DNA from: Verrucomicrobiia bacterium
Lineage (GTDB): Bacteria > Verrucomicrobiota > Verrucomicrobiia > Opitutales > Cerasicoccaceae
Assembly (NCBI GenBank): GCA_030432235.1
Contig: JAUIHT010000002.1
Span: 185,136-249,135 of the forward strand
Length of the DNA stretch: 64,000 nt
Direction of reading: 5' to 3'
A program made the position numbers and the translations under genes. Shown here in pieces: positions 44,547-52,460 of this stretch. Each line of letters begins with the position of its first letter. Position 1 is the stretch's first letter. The notes below the pieces were generated by a model. It had not been told where the DNA came from, made no database searches, and saw nothing but the letters and a program-made list of their open reading frames with translations.

Positions 44547-45623
44547 ATGAGAACGCCGATACGCCTATCCATGAAATTACCTTTCTTCCTAGTGGGTATG
44601 CTTGGTTGTCTTGTCCTGACCGCGCAGACGACCACGATCCCCGGGCTCGGCCGCTACCAACCCGAGCCGGAAACGCCTGCTCCCAAGCCGATCGAGTCCG
44701 CCCCGGTGGCCAAGCCTTCGAGCACCCGCGGCATTGACGTCGTCCCCGAGGAGGAAACAGCCACCACGGCCAAGCCCAGCGTCGTGCGCATTGGCAAGCC
44801 CGAGACCATGGAGCTGCTTGACGACACCAAGCCCATCAAGCTGGGCGACAAGCTTGAATACATGGTGGCTGAGGACCGCGATCCGCCCATCGTGCTCTTC
44901 GTGGCCGAAGATGGCCGGGTCGATGTTCCCCTCGTCGGAAAAGTCCAGGCCGTGCACAAGACCGCACGCACGCTGGCCAAGGAATTGAGTGCCAACCTGG
45001 AACAGGAGTACTATTATCAGGCGACCGTTCACATCGCCGAACACCGTGGCGCCCGTACGCGCGGTGAGGTCTTTGTCATGGGTCAGGTTCTGCAGCAGGG
45101 CATGGTACCCATCCCGCAGAACGAAGTCATGACTATCAGCCGCGCCATCCTGAACGCCGGCGGCTTCGGTCCCCGTGCCGATACCGATCGCGTAACGGTC
45201 ATCCGCCGCGACCTGGAGAGCCCGGACGATGAGAAACGCATCGAGGTCAACGTGTCAGACATTCTGGAAAAAGGCCAACTCGACAAGGACTTGGTCCTGC
45301 AACCCAACGACCTCGTCTTCGTCGCTCCTGTGGGTGACACCAGCGGCACCTTTACCATCACCGGCGCAGTGCGCGCCCCCGGGTCCTTCGCCATCGCGGC
45401 CAACCAGCAGCTTTACCTGAGCCAAGCCATCCTGCAGGCCGGAGGCCTGAACGAATGGGGCGACGGAACGGACGTCATGCTCATCCGCTACGATGAGAAC
45501 AACACCCGCTCCGAGCAGGTCATCAACGTGGAAAAAATCCTCAAAAAGGGTATCCGCGACGACGACGTCCTAATCCAGCCCGGCGACCAGATCATCGTGG
45601 ATGAGAAGTGGATACAATTCTAA
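44547..45623 (+). CDS. Wza-like polysaccharide export protein with SLBB domains
   Basis: A 358-residue exported protein. After the signal sequence (LPFFLVGMLGCLVLTAQ; the Cys could be lipidated) comes a Poly_export domain (LGDKLEYMVAEDRDPPIVLF ... VDVPLVGKVQA ... YYYQATVHIAEHRG) and two SLBB domains: VFVMGQVLQQGMVPIPQ and GTFTITGAVRAPGSFAIAAN. It would form the periplasmic/outer-membrane conduit for a polysaccharide made by a Wzx/Wzy-type system. Start at 44547 or 44571 are both possible. It lies upstream of the kinase gene in one unit. Confidence 0.88.
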   Translation: MRTPIRLSMKLPFFLVGMLGCLVLTAQTTTIPGLGRYQPEPETPAPKPIESAPVAKPSSTRGIDVVPEEETATTAKPSVVRIGKPETMELLDDTKPIKLGDKLEYMVAEDRDPPIVLFVAEDGRVDVPLVGKVQAVHKTARTLAKELSANLEQEYYYQATVHIAEHRGARTRGEVFVMGQVLQQGMVPIPQNEVMTISRAILNAGGFGPRADTDRVTVIRRDLESPDDEKRIEVNVSDILEKGQLDKDLVLQPNDLVFVAPVGDTSGTFTITGAVRAPGSFAIAANQQLYLSQAILQAGGLNEWGDGTDVMLIRYDENNTRSEQVINVEKILKKGIRDDDVLIQPGDQIIVDEKWIQF

Positions 45624-45694
45624 ACAAACGTTCGAAAATCATTGCTAATTGAGAATACAACATTATTAGCCCACAGTGTGAGGGAATATAGCCG

Positions 45695-47806
45695 ATGAGC
45701 GATTTACCGTTCAAAGAGACCGAAAAAGAGTTCGATTGGTCAGAAATGATGCATACGTGGATTTTCCGCGCACGCATCGTGTTTCGCCGTCTCTGGTGGG
45801 TCTTCCTGTTGACCGTCGCCGCCGGTGTCGGCTACCAGGCCTACCTGGAGCTCAACCGTGAGCCGCTCTTCGTCTCCTACTCACGTATGATTATCGACGG
45901 GCGTATCGAGTTGCCCGAGGGAGCCAGCTACGTCGAAGTCTTTGCCAACTTCTGGGGCACCCAGATGGAGCTAATGAAGAGCCCCATGGTGCAACGCCGT
46001 GCCCGCGACCGCGTCCAGGCCCTCCATCCGGAAATCAAGCCGGACCCCTCCATCCAGATTAGCGTCCGGCAATCCGCCGACGCCAACATCTTCATCCTGA
46101 CCGCGCACGGGCGTGAGCCGAAGTACACGCAGTACTTCCTCGATGCGCTCATGTATGAATATCTCAATTACAAGAAAGAGCGCCGCTCCCAGACCTCCGA
46201 GAACACCTTCCTGACCATTATGGACAAGGTGCTCGAGTACCAGCAGCAGATCGAAGACCTCGAACAGCAGAAGCTGGAATTCCAGAAGCAGAACAACATC
46301 GTCTTCCTGCAGGAGCGCGGCAACAACGCCGGCACCTACCTGGCCGAGCTGAACAACCGCGCCGCCGCCTTGCGCAACCAGCTGCGCCAGCTCAAGCAGA
46401 TTGAGGTCGAAGTCGTCGACCCGAGCAAGATCGCACCCGCGACCGATAATTACCTGGCTCAAGTCGACGAGGAATTCGCCGAAGCCCGCAAGATCGTGCA
46501 AAAGCTCAAGGCCGAACGTTCCGAGTTCGCCATCTACATGAAGCCCAAGCACCCGAAGATTATCGAGCTGAACCGCGAAATCGAACGCCAGGAAAACCTG
46601 CTTAATATCTATCGCCGCTCCAGCCTCGCCCAGGTCGCCCAGCAGAAGGAACAGACCGAAAAGGAACTGCAGGACATCGAGGTGCAAATCAGCGACCAGG
46701 AGCAGGAAGCCCTCAAGTTTAGCCGCCTCTTGGCCGAGTTCGACCGTATTGGTTCACGCCTCGCCAGCGTCAAGGGCCTGCACGAGCGCCTGCTCGACTC
46801 CATTCAGAAAATCGACCTTTCCCAGGACCTCGACCAGGAAATCGTCTCCGTGCTCGAGCCCGCCACTCCCGCCATGCAGCCCCCGGCCGACATGGCCAAG
46901 CAGCTCCTCAAGGGCGGCATGGTCGGCCTCGCCCTCGGCTCCGGCATCCTCTTTTTCTTTGCCATGATGGACAACCGGCTCGTTTCGGTGGACGACCTCA
47001 GCGCCCGCTACGACACCCCGGTTCTCGGTATCATCCCGCTGCAGAAACAAAGCGACGGCAAGGTCGAGATGCTCAAGACCAACGACGACCGCCTGATGTT
47101 CGCCGAGTCCTGTCGAAACATCCGAAGTTCGCTGCTGTTCATGGACCGCGAAGGCCCGCACCCGCAGACCATCCTCATCACCAGCTCGGTGCCCTCCGAA
47201 GGCAAGTCCACCCTCACCGGGAACCTGGCCATCACCCTCGCCTTCGCCTCCGCCCGCATCCTCGCCGTCGACGCCGACCTGCGTCGCGGCCACATGCACG
47301 AGAACTTCGGCATCTCCAACAACGCCGGTCTCACCGGCCTGCTCACCGACCCCTCGCTCAAGCCCGAGGACATCATCCAGAAGACCAGCGTCGAAAACCT
47401 CGAGGTCATCACCTGCGGCGATTATCCGGACCGTCCCGGTGAGCTGCTCATGAGCCGCCGCTTCGACCAGATATTCGACGACCTCAAGCAGCATTACGAT
47501 TACATCCTTTATGACTGCCCGCCGGTGCTGGCCACCGACGACACGCCCAGCTTCGCCACCAAGGCCGACGCCGTGCTCTTCATCGTCCGCGCCAACTACA
47601 CCCGCGCCCGCCAGATCAAGAACGCCATCGACACCCTGACCCTGCGGGGCATCAAGGTGCGCGGCTTCATCATGAACTTCGTCGATAACCGCGAGCCGAG
47701 CCACTACTATTACAAGTACTACGACTATTATTCCTATCGTAGCTACAAGCCCGGCGCCGGTCGCGAACGTGATGCCGCCGCTGCAGCCGCCAAGAAAAAG
47801 GGCTAA
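45695..47806 (+). CDS. Wzc-like polysaccharide co-polymerase and BY-kinase
   Basis: A 703-residue protein. Residues about 25-45 and 405-425 are the two membrane helices flanking a large periplasmic coiled-coil domain (Wzz type). The cytoplasmic bacterial tyrosine kinase domain has Walker A SSVPSEGKSTLTGNLA, Walker A' ILAVDADLRRG and Walker B YDYILYDCPP. The C-terminal tail has a tyrosine cluster (HYYYKYYDYYSYRSYKPG) for autophosphorylation. This type controls chain length and export. It is the last core member of the EPS export module in the window; no glycosyltransferase gene is adjacent. Confidence 0.92.
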   Translation: MSDLPFKETEKEFDWSEMMHTWIFRARIVFRRLWWVFLLTVAAGVGYQAYLELNREPLFVSYSRMIIDGRIELPEGASYVEVFANFWGTQMELMKSPMVQRRARDRVQALHPEIKPDPSIQISVRQSADANIFILTAHGREPKYTQYFLDALMYEYLNYKKERRSQTSENTFLTIMDKVLEYQQQIEDLEQQKLEFQKQNNIVFLQERGNNAGTYLAELNNRAAALRNQLRQLKQIEVEVVDPSKIAPATDNYLAQVDEEFAEARKIVQKLKAERSEFAIYMKPKHPKIIELNREIERQENLLNIYRRSSLAQVAQQKEQTEKELQDIEVQISDQEQEALKFSRLLAEFDRIGSRLASVKGLHERLLDSIQKIDLSQDLDQEIVSVLEPATPAMQPPADMAKQLLKGGMVGLALGSGILFFFAMMDNRLVSVDDLSARYDTPVLGIIPLQKQSDGKVEMLKTNDDRLMFAESCRNIRSSLLFMDREGPHPQTILITSSVPSEGKSTLTGNLAITLAFASARILAVDADLRRGHMHENFGISNNAGLTGLLTDPSLKPEDIIQKTSVENLEVITCGDYPDRPGELLMSRRFDQIFDDLKQHYDYILYDCPPVLATDDTPSFATKADAVLFIVRANYTRARQIKNAIDTLTLRGIKVRGFIMNFVDNREPSHYYYKYYDYYSYRSYKPGAGRERDAAAAAAKKKG

Positions 47807-47864
47807 GGCAAGGCCTAACTTAAGGCTTTCCCGACCCTGAAGCGCTCCATAGAAAGGAAGCCAT

Positions 47865-48389
47865 ATGTCTTCCTTTCGGTTTCGCCCCTCTCGTCTCGTT
47901 GCCTCAATGGCGCTCTTTGCGCTGGCCTTGCCATTAAGCGCCCAGAACAGCATCCAGGCGCCGCCCCGCCCGCTCGTTGGCCAGAGTTCCGCCAGCAGTG
48001 AGAGCACCCGGCCCGTCGGCAACCTCCTCCTCACCCTCAAGGTCTACAATCAGGACGTACAGCTCAACTCCATGGAGCTGCTCCTGGCCAACAAGCCTAC
48101 CCAGTTCACCGTCGAGCTTATCGACCCAAGGGACAAGCTCGGCCAGATCATTAAATTTACAGGGATACTCAAGCAGCTCCAGAACGGCAGCTACACCTTA
48201 AGCTACTCCCTGAACAAATCGCTCGCCCTCGAATACAACGGCAACACTCAGTACCGCGATGTCGGCTGGCAGGCCATGGTGGAAATTAGCCCGGACAAGC
48301 CCATCACCCTGATGAAGAACAGCGACACCCGCTACATCCTGACCCTCAGTGCCGCCCCCGAGCCAAGCAAGAGCACGGACAGGTCCTAA
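47865..48389 (+). CDS. Small secreted protein downstream of Wzc-like kinase
   Basis: A 174-residue exported protein (signal peptide LVASMALFALALPLSAQNS). The mature part is beta-rich (LLLTLKVYNQDVQLNSMELL, NGSYTLSYSLNKSLALEYNG) with no cysteine and a short charged tail. It lies 58 bp after the kinase gene on the same strand, so it probably belongs to the EPS operon. Family not recognised; a role in polysaccharide assembly is only a guess from position. Confidence 0.6.
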   Translation: MSSFRFRPSRLVASMALFALALPLSAQNSIQAPPRPLVGQSSASSESTRPVGNLLLTLKVYNQDVQLNSMELLLANKPTQFTVELIDPRDKLGQIIKFTGILKQLQNGSYTLSYSLNKSLALEYNGNTQYRDVGWQAMVEISPDKPITLMKNSDTRYILTLSAAPEPSKSTDRS

Positions 48390-48418
48390 CCTTACGGTAA
48401 TAGCGTACGGTGACGTCG

Positions 48419-49402
48419 CTATCGGCGCTGGACCCGGCGCCACAGCCCGGTGCAGACCAGTGCAATAATGCCGAGCCAGGCCGCGACCGTGGCGGGCTCC
48501 GGGATGAGGCTGACTACGCGAAAGCCCGTACCATCGGATTGCGTTGTCGGGTCGCTGCTGGCAGGACTGCTCACGGACAAACGCGAGGACAGTGTGCTGT
48601 ACGCGCCTCCAAAGCGACGGCGATCCGTGCTGGAAACGATTTCCTCGGTCCACTCCCATACATTGCCCCCCTGGTCGAAGGTGCCGTAAAAGCTGTCCGC
48701 AATCGCGTAGCTGCCGACATCAGTCGGGCCGTCACCGGCATTGCCAAAGTTGGCGCTGTTGCTGTTATTTGAATTGGGAGTGTTGACCGTGGGCGCGGAA
48801 TCACTCTGCGTTGGATAGTTGTAGTAGCCGCCGCTCCCGCTGTTGAGCGTCGGGTCGTAATAGGCCGCCTTGTACCACTCGTCCGTCGTGGCGATGGCGA
48901 CGCCCCCCGCATTGAAAGCGGTCGCGTCCCGGGTGATGGATGCGTTCGAGGGGTTGGTGACGCCGTTGAGATTGTACACGCCCGTCTCCGTCGTGCTTGC
49001 GTCCTGTGCACCGGTGAGAGAGCCGTTGGTCAGCCAGTTGGTAAAGCGCGCGGCGTTCCAGAAGGAGACGTTATTGACCGGCTTGTTCTCAAATCCCGAA
49101 CGGGTACTGTAGGTATAGCTGCCACTGGTCCCGCTGCGGTCAATGCCGCCGAACCCGCTGCTCATACCGGCATTGTATAGCGCGTGGGTATCCGTCGCAC
49201 CCACCGCATTCAGAAAGGCCACGTACTGCGTGTTCGTCACCTCGTAGGTGCTGATATGATAATCGTAGCCGACGGCGCCGTAGCCGGTATTGTCGGCACT
49301 GTTGCCCAAGTCGCCCACCAGTACAGTCGACAAGCTCAAGGCGGAAGCGGAGACGGCGGCCAGCAGGCCCGCCACGGTAAAGAGGCTGGTAGTTAGTCGC
49401 AT
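48419..49402 (-). CDS. Secreted FGE/SUMF1-domain protein with PEP-CTERM tail
   Basis: About 327 residues: signal peptide, a formylglycine-generating-enzyme-like (SUMF1) domain with YEVTNTQYVAFLNAVGATDT, PVNNVSFWNAARFTNWLTNG and GGNVWEWTEEIV ... GFRVV, then a PEP-CTERM tail (PEPATVAAWLGIIALVCTGL plus WRRVQRR). The catalytic Cys pair of true FGE is not apparent, so this is likely a structural or binding SUMF1-type domain. It would be exported and anchored by an exosortase system. The start at 49402 begins the signal peptide. Confidence 0.85.
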   Translation of the reverse strand: MRLTTSLFTVAGLLAAVSASALSLSTVLVGDLGNSADNTGYGAVGYDYHISTYEVTNTQYVAFLNAVGATDTHALYNAGMSSGFGGIDRSGTSGSYTYSTRSGFENKPVNNVSFWNAARFTNWLTNGSLTGAQDASTTETGVYNLNGVTNPSNASITRDATAFNAGGVAIATTDEWYKAAYYDPTLNSGSGGYYNYPTQSDSAPTVNTPNSNNSNSANFGNAGDGPTDVGSYAIADSFYGTFDQGGNVWEWTEEIVSSTDRRRFGGAYSTLSSRLSVSSPASSDPTTQSDGTGFRVVSLIPEPATVAAWLGIIALVCTGLWRRVQRR

Positions 49403-49486
49403 AGCACCCACAGACCTATGAATATTTCGGACAAAGTCAAAGTTCGATGGTACTAAGCCCGCAAAAAGCCTACTCTACGCGCCTAA

Positions 49487-49607
49487 AGGTAGCGCGGTTT
49501 GTCCCCAAACCGCAGTTCCATCCTGTCGGACAACGCACGCCTCTATTCGGACATTCGACCGACCTGAGAGGCAGACGCATGCGGCTTAGGGACAAGCCGC
49601 GCTACCT
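49487..49607. repeat. GGTAGCGCGG...CCGCGCTACC dispersed inverted repeat
   Basis: Left arm AGGTAGCGCGGTTTGTCCCC and right arm GGGACAAGCCGCGCTACCT form an imperfect inverted repeat of about 28 bp per arm. A similar right half recurs at 54203-54235. With 49652-49762 it fills most of the 49412-49814 gap, in which no gene is visible. Confidence 0.7.
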
Positions 49608-49651
49608 CAATACCCACGGATGCGCCGTCAAAACCAGCCCCCACGTCCACC

Positions 49652-49762
49652 ACAACCCCAACGGGGTTGCAGCCCTTAGCCCAGGGTTGGGCCGGAGCCA
49701 CCCGACGGGCCTACCCTGGGTCTGGCATCCCGCACCAATCCCTACCCCGAAGGGGTTGCAGA
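49652..49762. repeat. CCCCAACGGGGTTGC-type dispersed repeat
   Basis: Contains ACCCCAACGGGGTTGCA, then GCCCAGGGTTGGGC and TACCCTGGGT, and ends CCCCGAAGGGGTTGCA. The same building blocks recur at 53236-53485, in both orientations. Such sequences are common intergenic repeats in planctomycete and verrucomicrobial genomes and encode no real protein. Confidence 0.7.
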
Positions 49763-49814
49763 GGCCTTCGTTTACCTTGACGTGAGAAGCGCCGCGAGAC
49801 AGCTTAAGCTTAGG

Positions 49815-50117
49815 ATGTGCAGCAGTGTTGAAACGCCAACTGAAAGGGCCGCGAGAATAGGCTGCTATTGCTCTGTTTGGGATAAGAATCCCGAATTATA
49901 CAGAAAGCAAAACATCCCTGAAGGATTCTGTGGCTTATGTGAAAGATGCGGAAAACCGGGGCATACCCGGCATTTCCCAGGACCCGTTCCCTATACAGGA
50001 TCGTGGTGTGATAGGTGCTACATAATTGTGGGCAAGACTTGGTTTCTGAGAATACCGTTTTTATGGATTCTCTTAATTGTGCCACTGATAATCGTGTTAA
50101 TAGCTATATTTCTATAG
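49815..50117 (+). CDS. Small cysteine-rich protein with C-terminal membrane helix
   Basis: About 100 residues. It carries closely spaced Cys and His residues likely to bind zinc (FCGLCERCGKPGHTRHFPGP, WCDRCY), then a C-terminal membrane helix (FLWILLIVPLIIVLIAIFL), so it is tail-anchored with the metal site in the cytoplasm. The start at 49815 (MCSSVETPTERA) is chosen over one 11 codons upstream that lies in repeat sequence. Gene is AT-richer than neighbours. Similar uncharacterised proteins exist in related phyla as far as I recall; function unknown. Confidence 0.65.
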   Translation: MCSSVETPTERAARIGCYCSVWDKNPELYRKQNIPEGFCGLCERCGKPGHTRHFPGPVPYTGSWCDRCYIIVGKTWFLRIPFLWILLIVPLIIVLIAIFL

Positions 50118-50135
50118 CCAAGTATCTCTCAGCAG

Positions 50136-50194
50136 CTATGCCCCGTCCACCGCCTTCTTCAGCATCTCCTGAATCTGCGCGGGGTTGGCATTAC
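50136..50194 (-). pseudogene. Displaced, diverged copy of the gatB 3' end
   Basis: 51 of 59 bases match the true gatB 3' end (50821-50879) in the same orientation. It translates to NANPAQIQEMLKKAVDGA and a stop, versus the real KANPAQIVEMLKKAVDGA. Differences include Val to Gln, so this is a homologous but diverged tail rather than a recent duplication. It lies 626 bp beyond the gatB stop with one AT-rich gene in between. Confidence 0.85.
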
Positions 50195-50243
50195 TATGTG
50201 TTTACCTTGACTGAAAAAGTGCCAAGAGGCAAAAAATCTATAA

Positions 50244-50750
50244 ATGAGCCATGAAATACGTTCGGGGCGTCTAATCGGAATCATATTCACGATTATATGT
50301 GTTCCTATTTCACTATTCATTCTGAATCTTTCTTACAGAGATCAAGAACCACTTTTATTGGTAATAGTTCTCCTTTTTTCACTAGGTGCAGCAATTGGAA
50401 TCACACAACTAGTTAAGCCACCAATACTAGTCAGAGTTATTAATCGTAATCTCGAGCTGTACCCAGGAACCGTATGGAGCAATAAGCTTCAAATCTCTGT
50501 GCCCATTGACGACATTGATAGCTTACAAGTGAAGCGAATACAAATCCATGAAAATTTCACTTGGTTCCTTACACTCAACTTGAATAGACCTCAAAGTTTA
50601 TCGAAAAGCGCAAAAAGGTGGGTCAAGGCCCATACTAACCACAGTGAGCTAGCCAATGATGGTGAATTGACACTGCACTGGTTGCTGAGTTGGCCCGAAG
50701 ACAATGTTGAAAACGTCCAGCAAAAGCTAAAAATGCTAATCGGTAAATAG
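50244..50750 (+). CDS. Two-helix membrane protein, AT-rich, inserted at gatB 3' end
   Basis: A 168-residue protein with two N-terminal membrane helices (LIGIIFTIICVPISLFILNL, PLLLVIVLLFSLGAAIGITQ) followed by a soluble domain of about 100 residues (LELYPGTVWSNKLQISVPID, NNHSEL-type polar end). Base composition is far more AT-rich than gatB. It sits between the displaced and actual gatB tails, so it looks like cargo of an insertion at the gatB end. Function is not recognised. Confidence 0.6.
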   Translation: MSHEIRSGRLIGIIFTIICVPISLFILNLSYRDQEPLLLVIVLLFSLGAAIGITQLVKPPILVRVINRNLELYPGTVWSNKLQISVPIDDIDSLQVKRIQIHENFTWFLTLNLNRPQSLSKSAKRWVKAHTNHSELANDGELTLHWLLSWPEDNVENVQQKLKMLIGK

Positions 50751-50793
50751 GGGCAGCGAGCATCGCGAGCGATGTGGGGCAAAGCCCAAAAAG

Positions 50794-50816
50794 AATGTCC
50801 TGTGCGGCCACGCACC
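50794..50816 (-). repeat. Dispersed hairpin repeat, copy 4 (inverted)
   Basis: On the minus strand GTGCGTGGCCGCAC (loop TGGC) followed by AGGACATT, starting 4 bp after the gatB stop in gatB orientation. It marks the junction between gatB and the inserted AT-rich gene. Confidence 0.75.
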
Positions 50817-50820
50817 AAGG

Positions 50821-52302
50821 CTACGCCCCATCCACCGCCTTCTTCAGCATCTCCACGATTTGCGCGGGGTTGGCTTTGCCTTGGGTGGCTTTCATGATGG
50901 GACCCATGAGGGAGTTGAGGGCCTTGTCGTTGCCGTCCTTGTACTGGCCGATGGCCTTGGCGAACTTCGGGTCGGCCACGGTGGCGGCGACGAGCGCTTC
51001 CAGCTCGCCAGAGTCCCCTTGCTCTTGCTTCAGGCCCTTTTCCTCGACGATGGTCGCGGGCATCAGGCCGCTGTGGGACATCTCCGCCCAGACGTCTTTT
51101 GCGATTTGCTTGGAGATGACGTTGTCGTGGATGAGGGCGACCAGCTCCCCGATGTGTGCGGGGGTGATGACGCTCTCGGCCAGCGGCGCACGGCCCTCGC
51201 CCTCGGCGGCGGTGAGGTCACGCAGCAGCTCGTTGCAAATGTAGTTGGCCACGGCCTTGGGCTCGCCCTTGCCCTTGGTGGCGGCGAGCGCGGCCTCGAA
51301 GAAGACCGACAGCTCGTAGTCCGGGCAGAGCACACTGGTCAGCGTGTACGGGAGGTCGTAGGACTCCATGTAGCGTCGCTGGCGGTCAAAAGGCAGCTCC
51401 GGCAGCTCGGCGCGGATCTTTTGCAAAACCTCCGTGGAAATCTCCACCGGCATGAGGTCCGGGTCCGGGAAGTAGCGGTAGTCGTGGGACTCCTCCTTCA
51501 TGCGCATGGACTGCGTGACCTGCTGCACGGGGTCCCAGCGGCGCGTCTCCTGCACGATGACCTCGGTGTTGTTTTTCTTGGCAAAGACCTGGCGCTTGAT
51601 CTCGTAGGCCACGGCGTTGCGGACGCCCGAGATGGTGTTCATGTTCTTCAGCTCGACCTTGGTGCCCAGCTTGGTCTCGCCCACGGGGCGGACGGAGATG
51701 TTGGCGTCGCAGCGCATCTGGCCCTTCTCCATGTCGCAGTCCGACAGGCCCGCGGAGACGATGGCGTTGCGAATCGCCGTCATAAAGGCAAAGACCTCGT
51801 CGGCGGAGTGCATGTCGGGCTCGGTCACGATTTCGCAGAGCGGCGCGCCGGCGCGGTTGTAGTCGACCAGGGAGTCGTTGGTAAAGTGAGTCAGCTTGCC
51901 GACGTCCTCCTCCAGGTGGATGCGGGTCAACTGCACATGGCGGTGCGCGCCCATGACGTTGCGCGAGGGCCCCTCCATCTCGATTTCCACCGAGCCCCCG
52001 AGGCAGAGCGGCTGGTCGAACTGGGAGATTTGGTAGTTCTTCGGGCTGTCCGGGTAAAAGTAGTTTTTGCGGTCCCACTTGCAGCGCGGGGCGATCTCGC
52101 AGCCCAGCAGCACGCCCAACGCGGCAGCCTTGTGCACGGCCTCGTGATTCATCACCGGCAACACGCCCGGCATCCCCAGCACCACCGGGTCCGTCAGGGT
52201 GTTGGGCTCATGCCCGAAACTGTAAGGCGCCCGCGTAAACATCTTCGAGCGCGTCTTGAGCTGCACGTGTACTTCTAAACCGATGACTGCTTCGTATTCC
52301 AT
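50821..52302 (-). CDS. gatB: Aspartyl/glutamyl-tRNA amidotransferase subunit B
   Basis: Subunit B of the GatCAB complex, which converts Glu-tRNA(Gln) or Asp-tRNA(Asn) into the amide form. About 493 residues: MEYEAVIGLEVHVQLKTRSK, KNYFYPDSPKNYQISQFDQP, VDYNRAGAPLCEIVTEPDM and the C-terminal tRNA-binding GatB/YqeY domain ending NPAQIVEMLKKAVDGA. The start at 52302 fits the family N-terminus; an ATG three codons upstream is possible. gatA and gatC lie 2 and 4 kb upstream on the same strand rather than adjacent. Confidence 0.96.
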   Translation of the reverse strand: MEYEAVIGLEVHVQLKTRSKMFTRAPYSFGHEPNTLTDPVVLGMPGVLPVMNHEAVHKAAALGVLLGCEIAPRCKWDRKNYFYPDSPKNYQISQFDQPLCLGGSVEIEMEGPSRNVMGAHRHVQLTRIHLEEDVGKLTHFTNDSLVDYNRAGAPLCEIVTEPDMHSADEVFAFMTAIRNAIVSAGLSDCDMEKGQMRCDANISVRPVGETKLGTKVELKNMNTISGVRNAVAYEIKRQVFAKKNNTEVIVQETRRWDPVQQVTQSMRMKEESHDYRYFPDPDLMPVEISTEVLQKIRAELPELPFDRQRRYMESYDLPYTLTSVLCPDYELSVFFEAALAATKGKGEPKAVANYICNELLRDLTAAEGEGRAPLAESVITPAHIGELVALIHDNVISKQIAKDVWAEMSHSGLMPATIVEEKGLKQEQGDSGELEALVAATVADPKFAKAIGQYKDGNDKALNSLMGPIMKATQGKANPAQIVEMLKKAVDGA

Positions 52303-52460
52303 GAAAGGCATGTAAACTCTTTCTAGCTTTTGCCATTTCAATCCAGAGGCAAGTAATGATTGGCCGAGCATTTGCTCTTTTTTAAAAGGAATAATTGCAA
52401 TCGTAAATTATCCTATATCATTACTGAGAACAGCAATCCACTACTTAGCTCAACGTTAGC

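Noticed and set aside
49652..49762. Direct or inverted repeats as a possible CRISPR array
   Set aside because: The blocks are palindromic and irregularly spaced, without equal-length unique spacers, and no cas genes are in the window.
50860..52278. 472-codon plus-strand open frame opposite gatB
   Set aside because: Antisense of a GC-rich conserved gene; it has no recognisable motif, while the gatB signature is unmistakable.
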